Shown one piece after another: positions 28,129 through 38,140 of a stretch of DNA of 64,000 bases. Each line of letters opens with the position of its first letter. Positions within the stretch are counted from its first letter, which is position 1. This DNA is from Acinetobacter sp. NIPH 2100 (GTDB lineage: Bacteria; Pseudomonadota; Gammaproteobacteria; Pseudomonadales; Moraxellaceae). The stretch is taken from NCBI RefSeq assembly GCF_000369805.1, contig NZ_KB850224.1, positions 915,924 through 979,923 of the forward strand, read 5' to 3'. The notes under the pieces are model-generated. The model was not told where the DNA came from. It ran no database searches and saw only the letters and a program-made list of their open reading frames with translations. Both the position numbers and the translations under genes were made by a program.

Positions 28129-29115
28129 ATGTCGACTAAACGACTTGAGCAGGCTGCTCAAGCAACAAAAACAGCATTTGTTTTTCCGGGTCAGGGTTCT
28201 CAAAAAGCAGGTATGCTGGCTGAACTTGCAGAGCAGTTTGGTGTTGTTCAAGATACATTTGCTGAGGCATCGGCTGCGCTAGGTTTTGACCTGTGGCAGA
28301 TTGCCCAAACGGGTGAAGGCTTGGATCAAACTGAAAATACACAACCTGTGTTACTGACCGCAAGTATTGCGCTATGGCGTGTGTGGTTAGAGCTGGGTGG
28401 TATTGTGCCGAAATACTTGGCTGGTCACTCTTTGGGAGAATACAGTGCGCTTGTTGCTGCGGAAGCAATGAGCTTGGCTGATGCCGTTAAACTGGTTCAT
28501 TTGCGTGGCAAGCTGATGCAGAATGCTGTTCCTTCTGGTGAAGGTGCAATGGCTGCAATTCTCGGTTTGGCGGATGAGAAAGTGGTTGAGCTTTGTCAAA
28601 ATGCATCTGCTGCGGGTCAAGGTTCAGTTGAAGCTGCAAATTATAATGCACAAGGCCAAGTCGTAATTGCTGGTAGTGCTGCATTGGTTCAGCAGGTCAT
28701 GGCCGAAGCCAAAGAACAATCAGGTAAAGCGATCGCATTGCCTGTTTCTGTACCATCGCATTGCACTTTAATGAAACCAGCGGCAGAAAAGTTTGCTGAA
28801 GCTTTGGAACAAACTGCCATTGAGCTACCATGCCTTCCTGTAATACAAAATGTCAACGCGGAAATCGCGACAGATGTTGCTCAATTACGTCAGGCGTTAA
28901 CGGCTCAATTGTACCAATCAGTACAATGGACGCGTACGATGCAATATCTGCAAGATCAAGGTATCCAGTACATGGTTGAATGTGGACCAGGTACGGTGCT
29001 GAGTAATCTTGCTAAGCGATTACCGAACATAGAAAAAGCATTTGCCCTAGATAGCAAAGCACGTATGGAAGATGCCCTAAACGCAGTGTTAGTGGCAGAA
29101 GGAAAAATTGCATGA
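28129..29115 (+). CDS. fabD: Malonyl-CoA-ACP transacylase
   Basis: A 328-residue enzyme that loads malonyl groups onto acyl carrier protein. FVFPGQGSQKAGM opens the fold, the active serine is residue 101 in GHSLGEYSAL, and VSVPSHCTLM carries the catalytic histidine. It overlaps fabG by four bases (ATGA). The usual neighbour fabH is absent here, as in other Acinetobacter. Confidence 0.97.
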   Translation: MSTKRLEQAAQATKTAFVFPGQGSQKAGMLAELAEQFGVVQDTFAEASAALGFDLWQIAQTGEGLDQTENTQPVLLTASIALWRVWLELGGIVPKYLAGHSLGEYSALVAAEAMSLADAVKLVHLRGKLMQNAVPSGEGAMAAILGLADEKVVELCQNASAAGQGSVEAANYNAQGQVVIAGSAALVQQVMAEAKEQSGKAIALPVSVPSHCTLMKPAAEKFAEALEQTAIELPCLPVIQNVNAEIATDVAQLRQALTAQLYQSVQWTRTMQYLQDQGIQYMVECGPGTVLSNLAKRLPNIEKAFALDSKARMEDALNAVLVAEGKIA

Positions 29116-29846
29116 CACAACAACGAAAAGTTGCGTTAGTGACAGGAGCAAGCCGAGGCATTGGCGCAGCGATTGCACAGCAACTCATTCAAGACGGTTT
29201 TTTTGTGGTTGGTACCGCAACTTCTGAAGCAGGCGCGCAAAAGCTGACAGAAAGCTTTGCTGAACACGGGACAGGTGCTGTACTCGATGTTCGCAATGGC
29301 GAAGCGATTGATGCACTGGTTTCAGACATTGAGCAAAAATATGGTTCGGTGCTGGTATTGGTCAACAATGCAGGTATTACCAAAGACAATTTGCTGCTGC
29401 GTATGTCTGAAGATGATTGGGATGACATTCTCAATATTCATCTGAAAGCAGTTTACCGTTTGTCTAAGCGTGTATTGAAAGGCATGACCAAAGCACGTTT
29501 TGGCCGCATTATTAATATTAGTTCAGTGGTTGCACATTTTGCGAACCCTGGGCAAGCGAACTACTCAGCAGCAAAAGCAGGGATTGAAGCATTCAGTCGT
29601 AGCTTAGCCAAAGAGATGGGTAGCCGTCAGATTACAGTGAACAGTGTTGCACCTGGTTTCATTGCCACTGAAATGACTGATCAGTTAAGCGAAGATATTC
29701 GTAAAAAAATGACTGATCAAGTAGCTTTAAATCGTCTAGGTGAACCTCAAGATATTGCAAATGCAGTGAGTTTCTTGGCGAGCGATAAGGCTAGTTACAT
29801 TACTGGTACAGTTTTACACGTAAATGGTGGTCTATACATGGCCTAA
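29112..29846 (+). CDS. fabG: 3-oxoacyl-ACP reductase
   Basis: A 244-residue short-chain dehydrogenase that reduces beta-ketoacyl-ACP with NADPH. It has the Rossmann turn TGASRGIG, the NNAG motif, catalytic Ser in NISSVVAHFANPG, YSAAK with the catalytic Tyr and Lys, and ends YITGTVLHVNGGLYMA as FabG does. It is coupled to fabD and followed by acpP. Confidence 0.97.
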   Translation: MTQQRKVALVTGASRGIGAAIAQQLIQDGFFVVGTATSEAGAQKLTESFAEHGTGAVLDVRNGEAIDALVSDIEQKYGSVLVLVNNAGITKDNLLLRMSEDDWDDILNIHLKAVYRLSKRVLKGMTKARFGRIINISSVVAHFANPGQANYSAAKAGIEAFSRSLAKEMGSRQITVNSVAPGFIATEMTDQLSEDIRKKMTDQVALNRLGEPQDIANAVSFLASDKASYITGTVLHVNGGLYMA

Positions 29847-29932
29847 GTGGCGATGTATAAACTTTTAAAAAATCTTATATTCAATTAAACTAGTGGCAAA
29901 TTAAAACGCCACAAGCAATGAGGAGAATTCCT

Positions 29933-30169
29933 GTGAGCGATATCGAACAACGCATCAAACAAGCAGTAGCTGAACAATTAGGTATGCGTGCTGAAGAGAT
30001 TAAAAACGAAGCATCTTTCATGGATGACTTAGGTGCTGACTCTTTAGATTTGGTTGAACTTGTAATGTCTTTTGAAAATGATTTTGACATCACGATTCCA
30101 GATGAAGATTCAAATGAAATCACAACTGTTCAATCTGCAATCGATTACGTAACTAAGAAACTTGGTTAA
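29933..30169 (+). CDS. acpP: Acyl carrier protein
   Basis: A 78-residue acidic four-helix protein that carries growing acyl chains. Phosphopantetheine attaches to Ser37 in GADSLDL. The start is GTG 29933 after a strong AGGAG; an upstream in-frame ATG (29918) overlaps that ribosome site and is not used. A gap of 86 bases after fabG may hold its own promoter, fitting its high demand. Confidence 0.98.
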   Translation: MSDIEQRIKQAVAEQLGMRAEEIKNEASFMDDLGADSLDLVELVMSFENDFDITIPDEDSNEITTVQSAIDYVTKKLG

Positions 30170-30184
30170 TCATCTTGCATGATC

Positions 30185-30210
30185 AAAAGCCACCGAAAGG
30201 TGGCTTTTTT
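30185..30210 (+). terminator. Terminator after acpP
   Basis: GCCACC (30189-30194), GAAA loop, GGTGGC (30199-30204) and six T. Confidence 0.93.
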
Positions 30211-30375
30211 GTCCCAATATGTTTTGCAACAGAATGTTTTTCATCGAGTTCTAATTTATATACATATATTTACAAGACCGCGTTAAATTGAAACTTGAGC
30301 CATTTATTTTTTCTGTATAACTAGATGTAGGTCTATTTTGACTATATGCAATTAATAATTACAGAGGAAATAACA

Positions 30376-30849
30376 ATGGGTCTTTTTGATTTTGTTAAAG
30401 GTATTGGTAAGAAGAATACAGCACCTGCAGAGCCACAAGCTGCACCAGCAACGCCAGCTGAACCATCAGCTCAAGAGATTGCGAATAAATTATTAGGTTT
30501 GATTAAAAGTTTAGGTCTTCCGGTTGATGGTTTATCGGTCACATATAATGGTAATACCGATACAGCAACGATTAAAGGGCAGGTTAAAACCCAAGCAGAT
30601 AAAGAAAAGATTGTGCTTGCTGTCGGAAATATTGATCATGTAGCGCAAGTTGATGATCAACTTAGTGTGGAAACCCCTGAGCCAGAAAGTAAATTTTATA
30701 CCGTGAAATCAGGTGACAATTTGTCTAAGATTTCAAAAGAATATTATGGTGATCCAAACCAGTACAATAAAATTTTTGAGGCGAATCGTCCATTACTCAA
30801 AAATGCAGATGACATTTTCCCAGGTCAAGTATTGCGTATTCCACAGTAA
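30376..30849 (+). CDS. kbp: Potassium-binding protein Kbp (BON-LysM)
   Basis: A 157-residue protein with the layout of E. coli Kbp (YgaU): an N-terminal MGLFDFVKGIGKK, a Pro/Ala linker, a BON domain (about 45-105) and a C-terminal LysM domain with FYTVKSGDNLSKISKEYYGD and the ending PGQVLRIPQ. There is no signal peptide, so it is cytoplasmic. The ATG at 30376 follows AGAGGAAA; an ATG ten codons earlier lacks a site. Kbp senses cytoplasmic potassium in E. coli. Confidence 0.93.
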   Translation: MGLFDFVKGIGKKNTAPAEPQAAPATPAEPSAQEIANKLLGLIKSLGLPVDGLSVTYNGNTDTATIKGQVKTQADKEKIVLAVGNIDHVAQVDDQLSVETPEPESKFYTVKSGDNLSKISKEYYGDPNQYNKIFEANRPLLKNADDIFPGQVLRIPQ

Positions 30850-30862
30850 TGTGTGGACACTC

Positions 30863-30889
30863 AAAAAGGCGCTGAATGCGCCTTTTTTA
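30863..30889. terminator. Bidirectional terminator (kbp / thiD)
   Basis: AAAAAGGCGC and GCGCCTTTTTT pair around TGAAT (30873-30877), serving kbp and the convergent thiD. Confidence 0.88.
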
Positions 30890-30928
30890 TTTGATTATTT
30901 CCAGAAAATTGATCACTTTCAAAGTAGC

Positions 30929-31708
<780 letters not shown>

Positions 31709-31789
31709 TTATTCTGCAATCTACGGTAGTATAAGGAAGTTTCGAGAAACTCTCGACTGTGTTGTGTAAGGCTGTAAGAGATTGAACGA

Positions 31790-32464
31790 ATGACGATCAA
31801 AAATATTCTAATCGATTTAGATGGGACTTTAACCGATCCTAAAACAGGGATTCATGGTTCAATTCGTTTTGCTTTAGAAAAGTTAGGGCAACCTTTGGCT
31901 GACGAGGTTAATCTGGACTGGACCATTGGTCCGCCATTGAAAGCATCTCTCGCAAAATTACTAAATACCCAAGATGATGATCTGGCTGAGCAGGCCTTGC
32001 TTGCTTATCGTGAGCGTTTCTCGGTGACCGGCTTATTTGAAAATGAAGTGTATCCATCGGTGGCTGAGACTTTGCAACAATTGCAATCACAAGGTTATGC
32101 TTTGTTTTTGGCAACAGCAAAGCCAACAATTTATGCGAAACAAATCTTGGTTCATTTTAATCTAGCCCAGTATTTTGCCGAAATGTACGGCAGTGAACTG
32201 ACAGGCGAGCGAACCAACAAAGCAGATTTAATCGCTTATATACTTGAACAAGAACAGTTAGATGCACAGCAGTGTATTATGGTAGGCGATCGCCAATATG
32301 ACATTATTGGTGCGCGCGCCAATGCAATTGAAACTATTGCAGTGAATTATGGTTATGGCACGGCAGAAGAGTTGGCTCAAGCACAACCAGTGACTCAAAT
32401 TTCGCAATTTAGCGCATTAATTGCATGTATTAATGAACTCAATGCAGAACGCAAAGTTTCATAA
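31790..32464 (+). CDS. HAD-family phosphatase (phosphoglycolate phosphatase-like)
   Basis: A 224-residue haloacid dehalogenase-superfamily hydrolase. Motif I is LIDLDGTLTDP with nucleophile Asp9 and general acid Asp11; motif II is FLATAKP; the motif III lysine is likely in ERTNKAD, and motif IV is IMVGDRQYDIIGARAN. A helical cap lies between motifs I and II (subfamily IA). It resembles Gph/PpaX-like enzymes, but the substrate cannot be fixed. Confidence 0.9.
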   Translation: MTIKNILIDLDGTLTDPKTGIHGSIRFALEKLGQPLADEVNLDWTIGPPLKASLAKLLNTQDDDLAEQALLAYRERFSVTGLFENEVYPSVAETLQQLQSQGYALFLATAKPTIYAKQILVHFNLAQYFAEMYGSELTGERTNKADLIAYILEQEQLDAQQCIMVGDRQYDIIGARANAIETIAVNYGYGTAEELAQAQPVTQISQFSALIACINELNAERKVS

Positions 32465-32474
32465 AATGAACTGT

Positions 32475-32508
32475 TAAAAAAGCCTCGATGATTCGAGGCT
32501 TTTTTTAT
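32475..32508. terminator. Bidirectional terminator (HAD gene / ribB)
   Basis: GCCTCGA (32482-32488) pairs with TCGAGGC (32493-32499), with an A-run to the left and seven T to the right. Confidence 0.92.
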
Positions 32509-32514
32509 GTCTAA

Positions 32515-33174
32515 TCAGACATTGTGTATTAAACGGTATTGTACTAGTTCTTCAATACTAATCACGGTCAAGCCATGTGTTTGCGCATACGCCAAAACTT
32601 GAATGCCTGAAGCCATAGAACCATCTGGATTGGTTAATTCGCATAGGACCCCAGATGGCTTTAAACCCGCTAGACGCGCTAAATCAACTGTACCTTCGGT
32701 ATGACCGCGACGGCTTAAGACACCGCCTTCACGTGCACGTAATGGGAATACATGACCAGGTCGACTAAGATCACTGGCAATAGCGCCATCTTGGGTTGCA
32801 GCAAGAACAGTGGTCACACGATCTTTTGCTGATACGCCAGTTGTTACACCTTGAGCAGCTTCAATGGTCACGGTAAATGCAGTTTTAAACTGGCTAGAGT
32901 TATCGACCACCATTGGCGGTAGCGCTAAGTGATCAGCTAATGCTTCTGTTAAGCATAAACACACAATACCTGAACCATCACGAATCATTTGTGCCATGGT
33001 TTCGACAGTTAAGGTTTCAGCAGCAATAATCAGGTCAGCTTCATTTTCACGATCAAAATCATCCATCACCAATACAGGTTTGCCTTGACGGATATCTTCT
33101 AAAGCTTGTTGAATACGTTGTTCAGCAGGGGAAAGGGCTGAAAAGAAAAGTTCGGGTTGGACTAAACTAGACAT
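32515..33174 (-). CDS. ribB: 3,4-dihydroxy-2-butanone-4-phosphate synthase
   Basis: A 219-residue enzyme that makes the four-carbon unit of riboflavin from ribulose 5-phosphate. It has [20 protein letters not shown] with acidic metal ligands, [36 protein letters not shown] and [17 protein letters not shown]. The ATG at 33174 is preferred; a longer frame to 33285 would run into the riboswitch. It is not fused to RibA. An FMN riboswitch about 100 bases upstream controls it. Confidence 0.96.
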   Translation of the reverse strand: MSSLVQPELFFSALSPAEQRIQQALEDIRQGKPVLVMDDFDRENEADLIIAAETLTVETMAQMIRDGSGIVCLCLTEALADHLALPPMVVDNSSQFKTAFTVTIEAAQGVTTGVSAKDRVTTVLAATQDGAIASDLSRPGHVFPLRAREGGVLSRRGHTEGTVDLARLAGLKPSGVLCELTNPDGSMASGIQVLAYAQTHGLTVISIEELVQYRLIHNV

Positions 33175-33275
33175 AATGAAACGCTCTCGTAAATTGGATA
33201 CGGTTGAACATTTCAGGACTGATGTAAAAATAAGCGGACACCAAAACAAACCAAAAGTTGTTTTGGGGGTTTCGT

Positions 33276-33425
33276 CTTCTTTCATCCGGACTATACCGTC
33301 GGCTTTGGAATCTCACCAAATCTGCGAGTATATAAAATATATACAGGCTCGTGGGCTGATTAGGTCATATGAGTACAATGCCTAACTTACCACCGGTGGG
33401 GAATTTCACCCCGCCCTGAAGCGAT
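33276..33425 (-). promoter_or_regulatory. FMN riboswitch (RFN element) upstream of ribB
   Basis: Read on the minus strand, the leader contains the conserved RFN blocks in order: TTCAGGGCGGGGTGAAATTC, CCCACCGGTGGT, AGCCCACGAGC, GCAGATTTGGTGAGATTCC and AGCCGACGGTATAGTCCGG. FMN binding would lower ribB expression. Between the aptamer and the ATG, CCAAAAC and GTTTTGG segments (about 33240-33268) can pair in alternative ways, so they may form the switching stem. No clear T-run terminator follows, which favours translational or Rho-linked control. Confidence 0.95.
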
Positions 33426-33433
33426 GTACTTTG

Positions 33434-33439
33434 ATTATA
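33434..33439 (-). promoter_or_regulatory. -10 box of the ribB leader promoter
   Basis: Perfect TATAAT on the minus strand, placing the transcript start about 7 bases later, right at the 5' edge of the riboswitch. The -35 is weak (TTGCCT at 33463-33458, spacing 19). Confidence 0.6.
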
Positions 33440-33465
33440 GCCAGATTTTTAAGTGAAAAGGCAAC

Positions 33466-33494
33466 TTTTTATAGAATGAATCGTTCTATAAAAA
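33466..33494. promoter_or_regulatory. Perfect inverted repeat upstream of the ribB promoter
   Basis: TTTTTATAGAA (33466-33476) and TTCTATAAAAA (33484-33494) are exact complements around TGAATCG. The centre AGAATGAATCGTTCT has the look of a TetR-type operator. It lies just upstream of the likely ribB -35 and 120 bases before the divergent gene at 33614. Which side it controls, if any, is unknown. Confidence 0.5.
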
Positions 33495-33613
33495 TTCAAA
33501 AAATTGCTGAGAATTGGATCAACTTTTTTAACTGCTCAGTGAAACTGGTAATACATTTAAATTGAGCATAGACTCAAAAGATAAAACAACAATAAAGCGG
33601 AAGGATCACTCCA

Positions 33614-33826
33614 ATGGAGAAAGCAGATAAAACAGAGTTAGAACAATTGGCACAACAGTTACATCGGCCAGTGATGAGTCTTCAAGCATTTTCACAGTTA
33701 TCCAATCAAGATTTGAGTTGGCTTAATCAACAATTACAACAAACCATAGAAAATGAAGACAAGAAACTGAATCAAAGTTTGTATCAAACGCCTTTTTTCC
33801 TGCGTTGGCTATTTCGAGATAAATAA
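33614..33826 (+). CDS. Small protein of unknown function
   Basis: A 70-residue, Gln-rich, probably helical protein with no signal peptide or membrane segment. GGAAGGATCAC precedes the ATG, a good ribosome site. Residues 1-50 look like a coiled coil (ELEQLAQQLHRPV, LNQQLQQTIENEDKKLNQ), and the end FFLRWLFRD is aromatic and basic. The next gene starts 14 bases later, so they form a pair. Family not recognised. Confidence 0.75.
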   Translation: MEKADKTELEQLAQQLHRPVMSLQAFSQLSNQDLSWLNQQLQQTIENEDKKLNQSLYQTPFFLRWLFRDK

Positions 33827-33840
33827 AAGGATGGGACACC

Positions 33841-35031
33841 ATGACTCGACTTGCAGTACAGGCAGAAATTATCAAGCTCTCTCGCATCTTAAAGGTCACA
33901 GAGCAGCAATTGGCCTTTATGCAGCCTTTGGCACCTGAGAGCTTAAGACAATTTCGTTTTGCGATCTTGGAGCGTTTACAAAAGCAGCAAAAAAAGCGTT
34001 TCCGTTATTTGGCGACATGGGTCAATTGGCTACCGCATTGGATCAGTGTTTTTATGGTCAAGCACTTTTTGGACCCGTTTATCGTGGCGCAAATAGCAGT
34101 GTATTTGCCTACTGAAAGTTCTTATCGAATCGCCAAGCATTTGCCTGCTAAAACTGTGGCTGCAATCTCGGTGTATTTAGATCCAAGATTAGCAAGAGAG
34201 TTATTGGGTTATCTGACCACGCATCAGATTACCGATATTACTCAAGTTCTGTTAGCGCAGCGTGATTTTGTGACCATTGGACGCTTTGTCAGTATGCTAT
34301 CTGACACGGTTTTATTAGATGTTGCACAGATTGTCGAAAGTGAAAGTGATTTATTGGAAATTGCGTTTTATATTGAATCTCGTGAGCAGATCGATCATTT
34401 GGTGCATGTATTGCCAAAAGAGCGTATCGAGCAAGCGTTATTGATTGTAGGTGATCCGACACAACGGTTGGTATGGCCCAAAGTTTTGGCTTTAATGAGT
34501 TATATCAGTTATGGCTTGAAACAGGAGTTGGGTGATCTGGCAGTTCAGCAAGGAGAATCTGTAGTGAATGCGATTATTCAAGCAACACAGGAAGACCAGC
34601 TTTGGGAGGATATGTTGCCTGTAGTGGCTTGTTTATCTCCACAAGCACAAAACTTTGTGGCAAATCTGCCAGCTTTGAGACAAGTTGAAATTATTCAAAG
34701 TATTGTGGAGGCCGCAGATCGCTGTGATTTGTGGGCAGATATGCTGGTGATCGTCAATTATATGCAAGACGAAGCACGGCAAACGGTGGCAACCGCAATT
34801 GCGCAGATCGATGAGGAGGTATTGCATCATATTGCCTATGCCTCATTGCTACGTTCACAATGGGAAGTCACCTTTGACATTATGCGGCGCATGCCTGTTG
34901 AAAAGCAGCAACAATGCCATCGTATCCTTGATGGTTATATGCAGCAATTAGACCCTGAAACCTATCAATATTTGGATAGTTTATTGGATCGCTACCACAT
35001 TCAATCTTCGTTGACGCCATCACATGGATAG
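33841..35031 (+). CDS. Helical-repeat protein of unknown function
   Basis: A 396-residue soluble, all-helical protein. Segments recur in a repeat style (IVAQIAVYLPTESSYRIAKH, TVAAISVYLDPRLARELLGY, LLDVAQIVESESDLLEIAFY), recalling the alpha-solenoid N-domains of MgtE and FliG, though I cannot assign it. No signal peptide is present. It is paired with the 70-residue gene just upstream and ends one base before the convergent lipase gene stop at 35033, leaving no room for a terminator between them. Confidence 0.85.
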   Translation: MTRLAVQAEIIKLSRILKVTEQQLAFMQPLAPESLRQFRFAILERLQKQQKKRFRYLATWVNWLPHWISVFMVKHFLDPFIVAQIAVYLPTESSYRIAKHLPAKTVAAISVYLDPRLARELLGYLTTHQITDITQVLLAQRDFVTIGRFVSMLSDTVLLDVAQIVESESDLLEIAFYIESREQIDHLVHVLPKERIEQALLIVGDPTQRLVWPKVLALMSYISYGLKQELGDLAVQQGESVVNAIIQATQEDQLWEDMLPVVACLSPQAQNFVANLPALRQVEIIQSIVEAADRCDLWADMLVIVNYMQDEARQTVATAIAQIDEEVLHHIAYASLLRSQWEVTFDIMRRMPVEKQQQCHRILDGYMQQLDPETYQYLDSLLDRYHIQSSLTPSHG

Positions 35032-35032
35032 A

Positions 35033-36823
35033 TTAAGCGTTTGGTAAAGTCTCACGAATCGGGAGTAGTGTTTCTAAAGCATGCTCATAACCGCGCTCTA
35101 CCAATGTATCTAATTTATGCCAGTCAAACATGCCAATGCCTTCGATGGGCATGCGAATATGTAAATTGGCACGTTCGATTGCAGCGGTTTGAATCATGGT
35201 GTCGCTGGCTAGGGTTGCTGTCCGCATTAAAATTTCTGCTAGTCGTGGTGCATGTAGCAATTTATCTTTAATGATTTTATTCCAATTCAGTAAGGCGCTT
35301 TGATCAGGTTCGTCCAAACCGATGCCTGGGACTCGGATATCGTCATGTAGACTGACATTACTGGCAATAATGGTCCCTCTTTCCAGATTCTGCATTACGT
35401 CGGTAGGGAGGTTATTAATTACACCGCCATCACAGAGCAGGTTTTCATGCCAAGCCACAGGAGGCGCAACACCTGGCACGCTCATGCTGGTTCCGACCCA
35501 AGTGGCCAGTTCACCTTGATCATGAATTACGGCCTGACCTGTAGTAAGGTTGGTTGAAATACAGTAATAGGTCTGTCGGAGTTCCTCAATTCGACGATGT
35601 CCAAAAATGGCATGCAGGCGGCTATGGAAACGTTGGCCTCGAATCAAGGAAACGCGAGGCATGGTGTAGTCATTGAGATAGTTTCGCGCCACAAAAGTTT
35701 CATAGGCGATATGGGTCATTTCAACACTATCAAAACCGCAGGCAACCAAAGCAGCGACAAAAGCCCCCATACTGGTACCACCGACTATATCAATCGGGAT
35801 ATGTAATTGTTCTAGCGCCCGAATCAAACCGATATGGGCAAAACCACGTGCACCACCACCACCAAGTACCAAGCCAACACCCTGACTGGAAATTTGGCGA
35901 GCAACCGCACAGATATCAGCTTGGGCCCAAGGATGAATAAAGTAATGCGCGCGGGCATGGTACAACTGCTTCCAAATCAGCGTATGTGGGGAAGGGTCAC
36001 CTTCGGAGCGTAACAGGACCAATTCAATCGGACTTTGCCATTCATGTTGATTAAGCACATGCGATAAAGGGGTCTGTGTCGGTGTTTGATTTGCTTCAGC
36101 CAATATGAGGATTCGATCTGCTTGATGGAGACAGCGTTTTGACCATTCATCGTCACTACTATTGGCGGCATAAAGCACATAGCAATGCTTTTCTTCTAGG
36201 CTGGCCAGCCATTGGCGCAGTTGTAAATCCTCGCTACTGTAATCCAAAGGGGTTTGGCTAAACCCAGAACCAAACAGCGCATCTACATGGGCTGCGGTGA
36301 CTAAACGTGCATGAGGCCAGCGTTGTAAATGTTCTGTCAGTTTCTCTGCCAGATGAGTGGCAGGAATATGCGTCGAGACAGGAATGACCGAAAGGGTGCG
36401 ACTATGCCCCATGGCATGGGTGAGTTGCTGCTCAGGTTGAGAGCGATGAATAATCAAACGAGACAGTGCAAACAAAACTTTGGGATATTCGTGGATGAAA
36501 TCTAAAAACTGTTGCTGTGGAATACCCAATAATGCAGTATCTCGAATGGCATTGACTGTACAGTGATGCGGTTGGTTGGAAATGACACCCGTTTCACCGA
36601 CAATTTCGTTTCGACCGTAATAGCTGAGTAAACCTGCTGAGCTGGTGAGCTTTACTCGGCCATAGGCAACAATATAGACATGATCAGCAATATCATGCGC
36701 ACAATACAACTGTTGTCCTGTTTGCAGATGGCGAATATGACAATAGGCAACCAAGCTTTCCAGCGTCGCGTGATCTAATTCTGCAAAGAGGCTGACTTTG
36801 CTGAGAATATTCAGAATATCCAT
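35033..36823 (-). CDS. cNMP-binding and patatin-like phospholipase domain protein
   Basis: A 596-residue protein with an N-terminal cyclic-nucleotide-type sensor domain (about residues 8-115, with GRVKLTS and GETGVISNQPHHCTVNAI), a central region (about 130-310) and a C-terminal patatin lipase. The lipase has the oxyanion loop GGGGARGFAHIGLI, nucleophile motif GTSMG, and catalytic Asp in LLCDGGVINNLP. This is the bacterial neuropathy-target-esterase (RssA-like) plan, acting on phospholipids at the inner membrane. The ATG at 36823 is taken; a TTG three codons upstream is the alternative. Confidence 0.92.
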   Translation of the reverse strand: MDILNILSKVSLFAELDHATLESLVAYCHIRHLQTGQQLYCAHDIADHVYIVAYGRVKLTSSAGLLSYYGRNEIVGETGVISNQPHHCTVNAIRDTALLGIPQQQFLDFIHEYPKVLFALSRLIIHRSQPEQQLTHAMGHSRTLSVIPVSTHIPATHLAEKLTEHLQRWPHARLVTAAHVDALFGSGFSQTPLDYSSEDLQLRQWLASLEEKHCYVLYAANSSDDEWSKRCLHQADRILILAEANQTPTQTPLSHVLNQHEWQSPIELVLLRSEGDPSPHTLIWKQLYHARAHYFIHPWAQADICAVARQISSQGVGLVLGGGGARGFAHIGLIRALEQLHIPIDIVGGTSMGAFVAALVACGFDSVEMTHIAYETFVARNYLNDYTMPRVSLIRGQRFHSRLHAIFGHRRIEELRQTYYCISTNLTTGQAVIHDQGELATWVGTSMSVPGVAPPVAWHENLLCDGGVINNLPTDVMQNLERGTIIASNVSLHDDIRVPGIGLDEPDQSALLNWNKIIKDKLLHAPRLAEILMRTATLASDTMIQTAAIERANLHIRMPIEGIGMFDWHKLDTLVERGYEHALETLLPIRETLPNA

Positions 36824-36962
36824 ATTTTTCAAATTATCGTTATTGTCTATTTATTGAATAAGGGCTAGTGCTGTTTTACAAGTTGGGTTAGGTAAAACTC
36901 GGCCTTATTTTTCAGTGTTTTTGTATTTTTAAGAAATGGCAGATTTGGGAGTTTTTCACAAT

Positions 36963-36996
36963 AAAAAAAAGCCAGTTCATATTGAGTGGCTTTTTT
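36963..36996. terminator. Terminator between panD and the lipase gene
   Basis: AAAAAAGCCA (to 36974) and TGGCTTTTTT (from 36987) pair around a 12-base loop. It sits just after panD on the minus strand. Confidence 0.75.
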
Positions 36997-37014
36997 CAGA
37001 ATCTGTTTTATTGC

Positions 37015-37395
37015 TTATGCAATTTGCACAGGAATACAGTTTGCGGTGTGATTGACTGTATTGTCTGGATTTGCATACACAAGTCGTGGTTTGTGAAGAT
37101 TTGCTTCTACTTCAGTAAAGTCACCGAAAGTCGCAATAATCACTAAATCGCCTACATCAGCTTGATGCGCAGCGCCACCATTGACTGAAATAATACCTGA
37201 ATCGTCTTCACCACGAATTGCATAAGTTGTGAAGCGTTTGCCGTTAGTTACGTTCCATACGTGGATTTCTTCGTATTCACGAATCCCTGCTAAGTCCATT
37301 AATACGCCATCAATTGCACAAGAGCCTTCATAATGAAGTTCTGCATGAGTCACAACTGCACGGTGAATTTTACATTTTAATAAACGAGATAGCAT
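37015..37395 (-). CDS. panD: Aspartate 1-decarboxylase
   Basis: A 126-residue pyruvoyl enzyme that makes beta-alanine for pantothenate and CoA. The precursor cleaves itself between Gly24 and Ser25 in YEGSC, and the serine becomes the pyruvoyl group. [19 protein letters not shown] and the start [20 protein letters not shown] are standard. It is transcribed as a single gene after pth. Confidence 0.97.
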   Translation of the reverse strand: MLSRLLKCKIHRAVVTHAELHYEGSCAIDGVLMDLAGIREYEEIHVWNVTNGKRFTTYAIRGEDDSGIISVNGGAAHQADVGDLVIIATFGDFTEVEANLHKPRLVYANPDNTVNHTANCIPVQIA

Positions 37396-37539
37396 GGCTA
37401 GCGTCTCCTGAGTAAGACCTAAGATGAATATCTTATGGGTGACTTGTCACGTTTTCCGCGGGCTATAGGCGGTTTGATGCGCATTTTGCGCTTAAAAATG
37501 CAATATGGCAAGCGGGATTGATCAACAATTCAGTTTAAG

Positions 37540-38121
37540 TTAAGCGGGCTTGTAAGCGTTAATTTGATTCATGGCCTGTGAGACTTGTCCATCAACAAGC
37601 ATTTTCACTTTAGAGAGGGCATGATCAATTGCTGCGTCCATTAAAGCTTGTTCACTGCTAGGCGCTTTGCCGAGCACATGACCAGAAACACGCTCTTTAG
37701 CACCAGGGTGCCCAATTCCAATTCTTAAACGGTGAAAGTTAGCGCCGATATGAGGAACGATATCACGAAGACCATTATGTCCACCGTGTCCGCCGCCTGT
37801 TTTCAAACGAATAACACCAGGATCCATATCCAGTTCATCATGTGCAATCAGGATTGCTTCAGGTGCAACTTGATAGAATTTAGAGAAAGGAACAACACTT
37901 TGACCAGAACGGTTCATGAAAGTGGTAGGGAGTAATAAGCGAACATCATGACCTTCAACTTGGCCACGACCACTGTATCCATGAAATTTTGGATCAGCTT
38001 TTAGAGAAATGCCATAACGATCTGCAAGCTGTTCTACGAACCAGAAACCTGCATTATGGCGGGTTTGGGCATATTCCTTTCCAGGGTTGCCCAAACCAAC
38101 AATTAGCGAAATATTTGACAC
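37540..38121 (-). CDS. pth: Peptidyl-tRNA hydrolase
   Basis: A 193-residue enzyme that frees tRNA from stalled peptidyl-tRNA. It has VGLGNPGKEYAQTRHNAGFW with the catalytic histidine, TFMNRSGQSV, HDELDMDPG and GGGHGGHNGLRDI. The start is GTG 38121. It follows rplY by 19 bases, the common rplY-pth order. Confidence 0.97.
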   Translation of the reverse strand: MSNISLIVGLGNPGKEYAQTRHNAGFWFVEQLADRYGISLKADPKFHGYSGRGQVEGHDVRLLLPTTFMNRSGQSVVPFSKFYQVAPEAILIAHDELDMDPGVIRLKTGGGHGGHNGLRDIVPHIGANFHRLRIGIGHPGAKERVSGHVLGKAPSSEQALMDAAIDHALSKVKMLVDGQVSQAMNQINAYKPA

Positions 38122-38140
38122 TAATTTACGCCTTTAACAC

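Noticed and set aside
33176..33385. Plus-strand ORF of 69 residues over the ribB leader
   Set aside because: It runs through the conserved FMN riboswitch read on the other strand.
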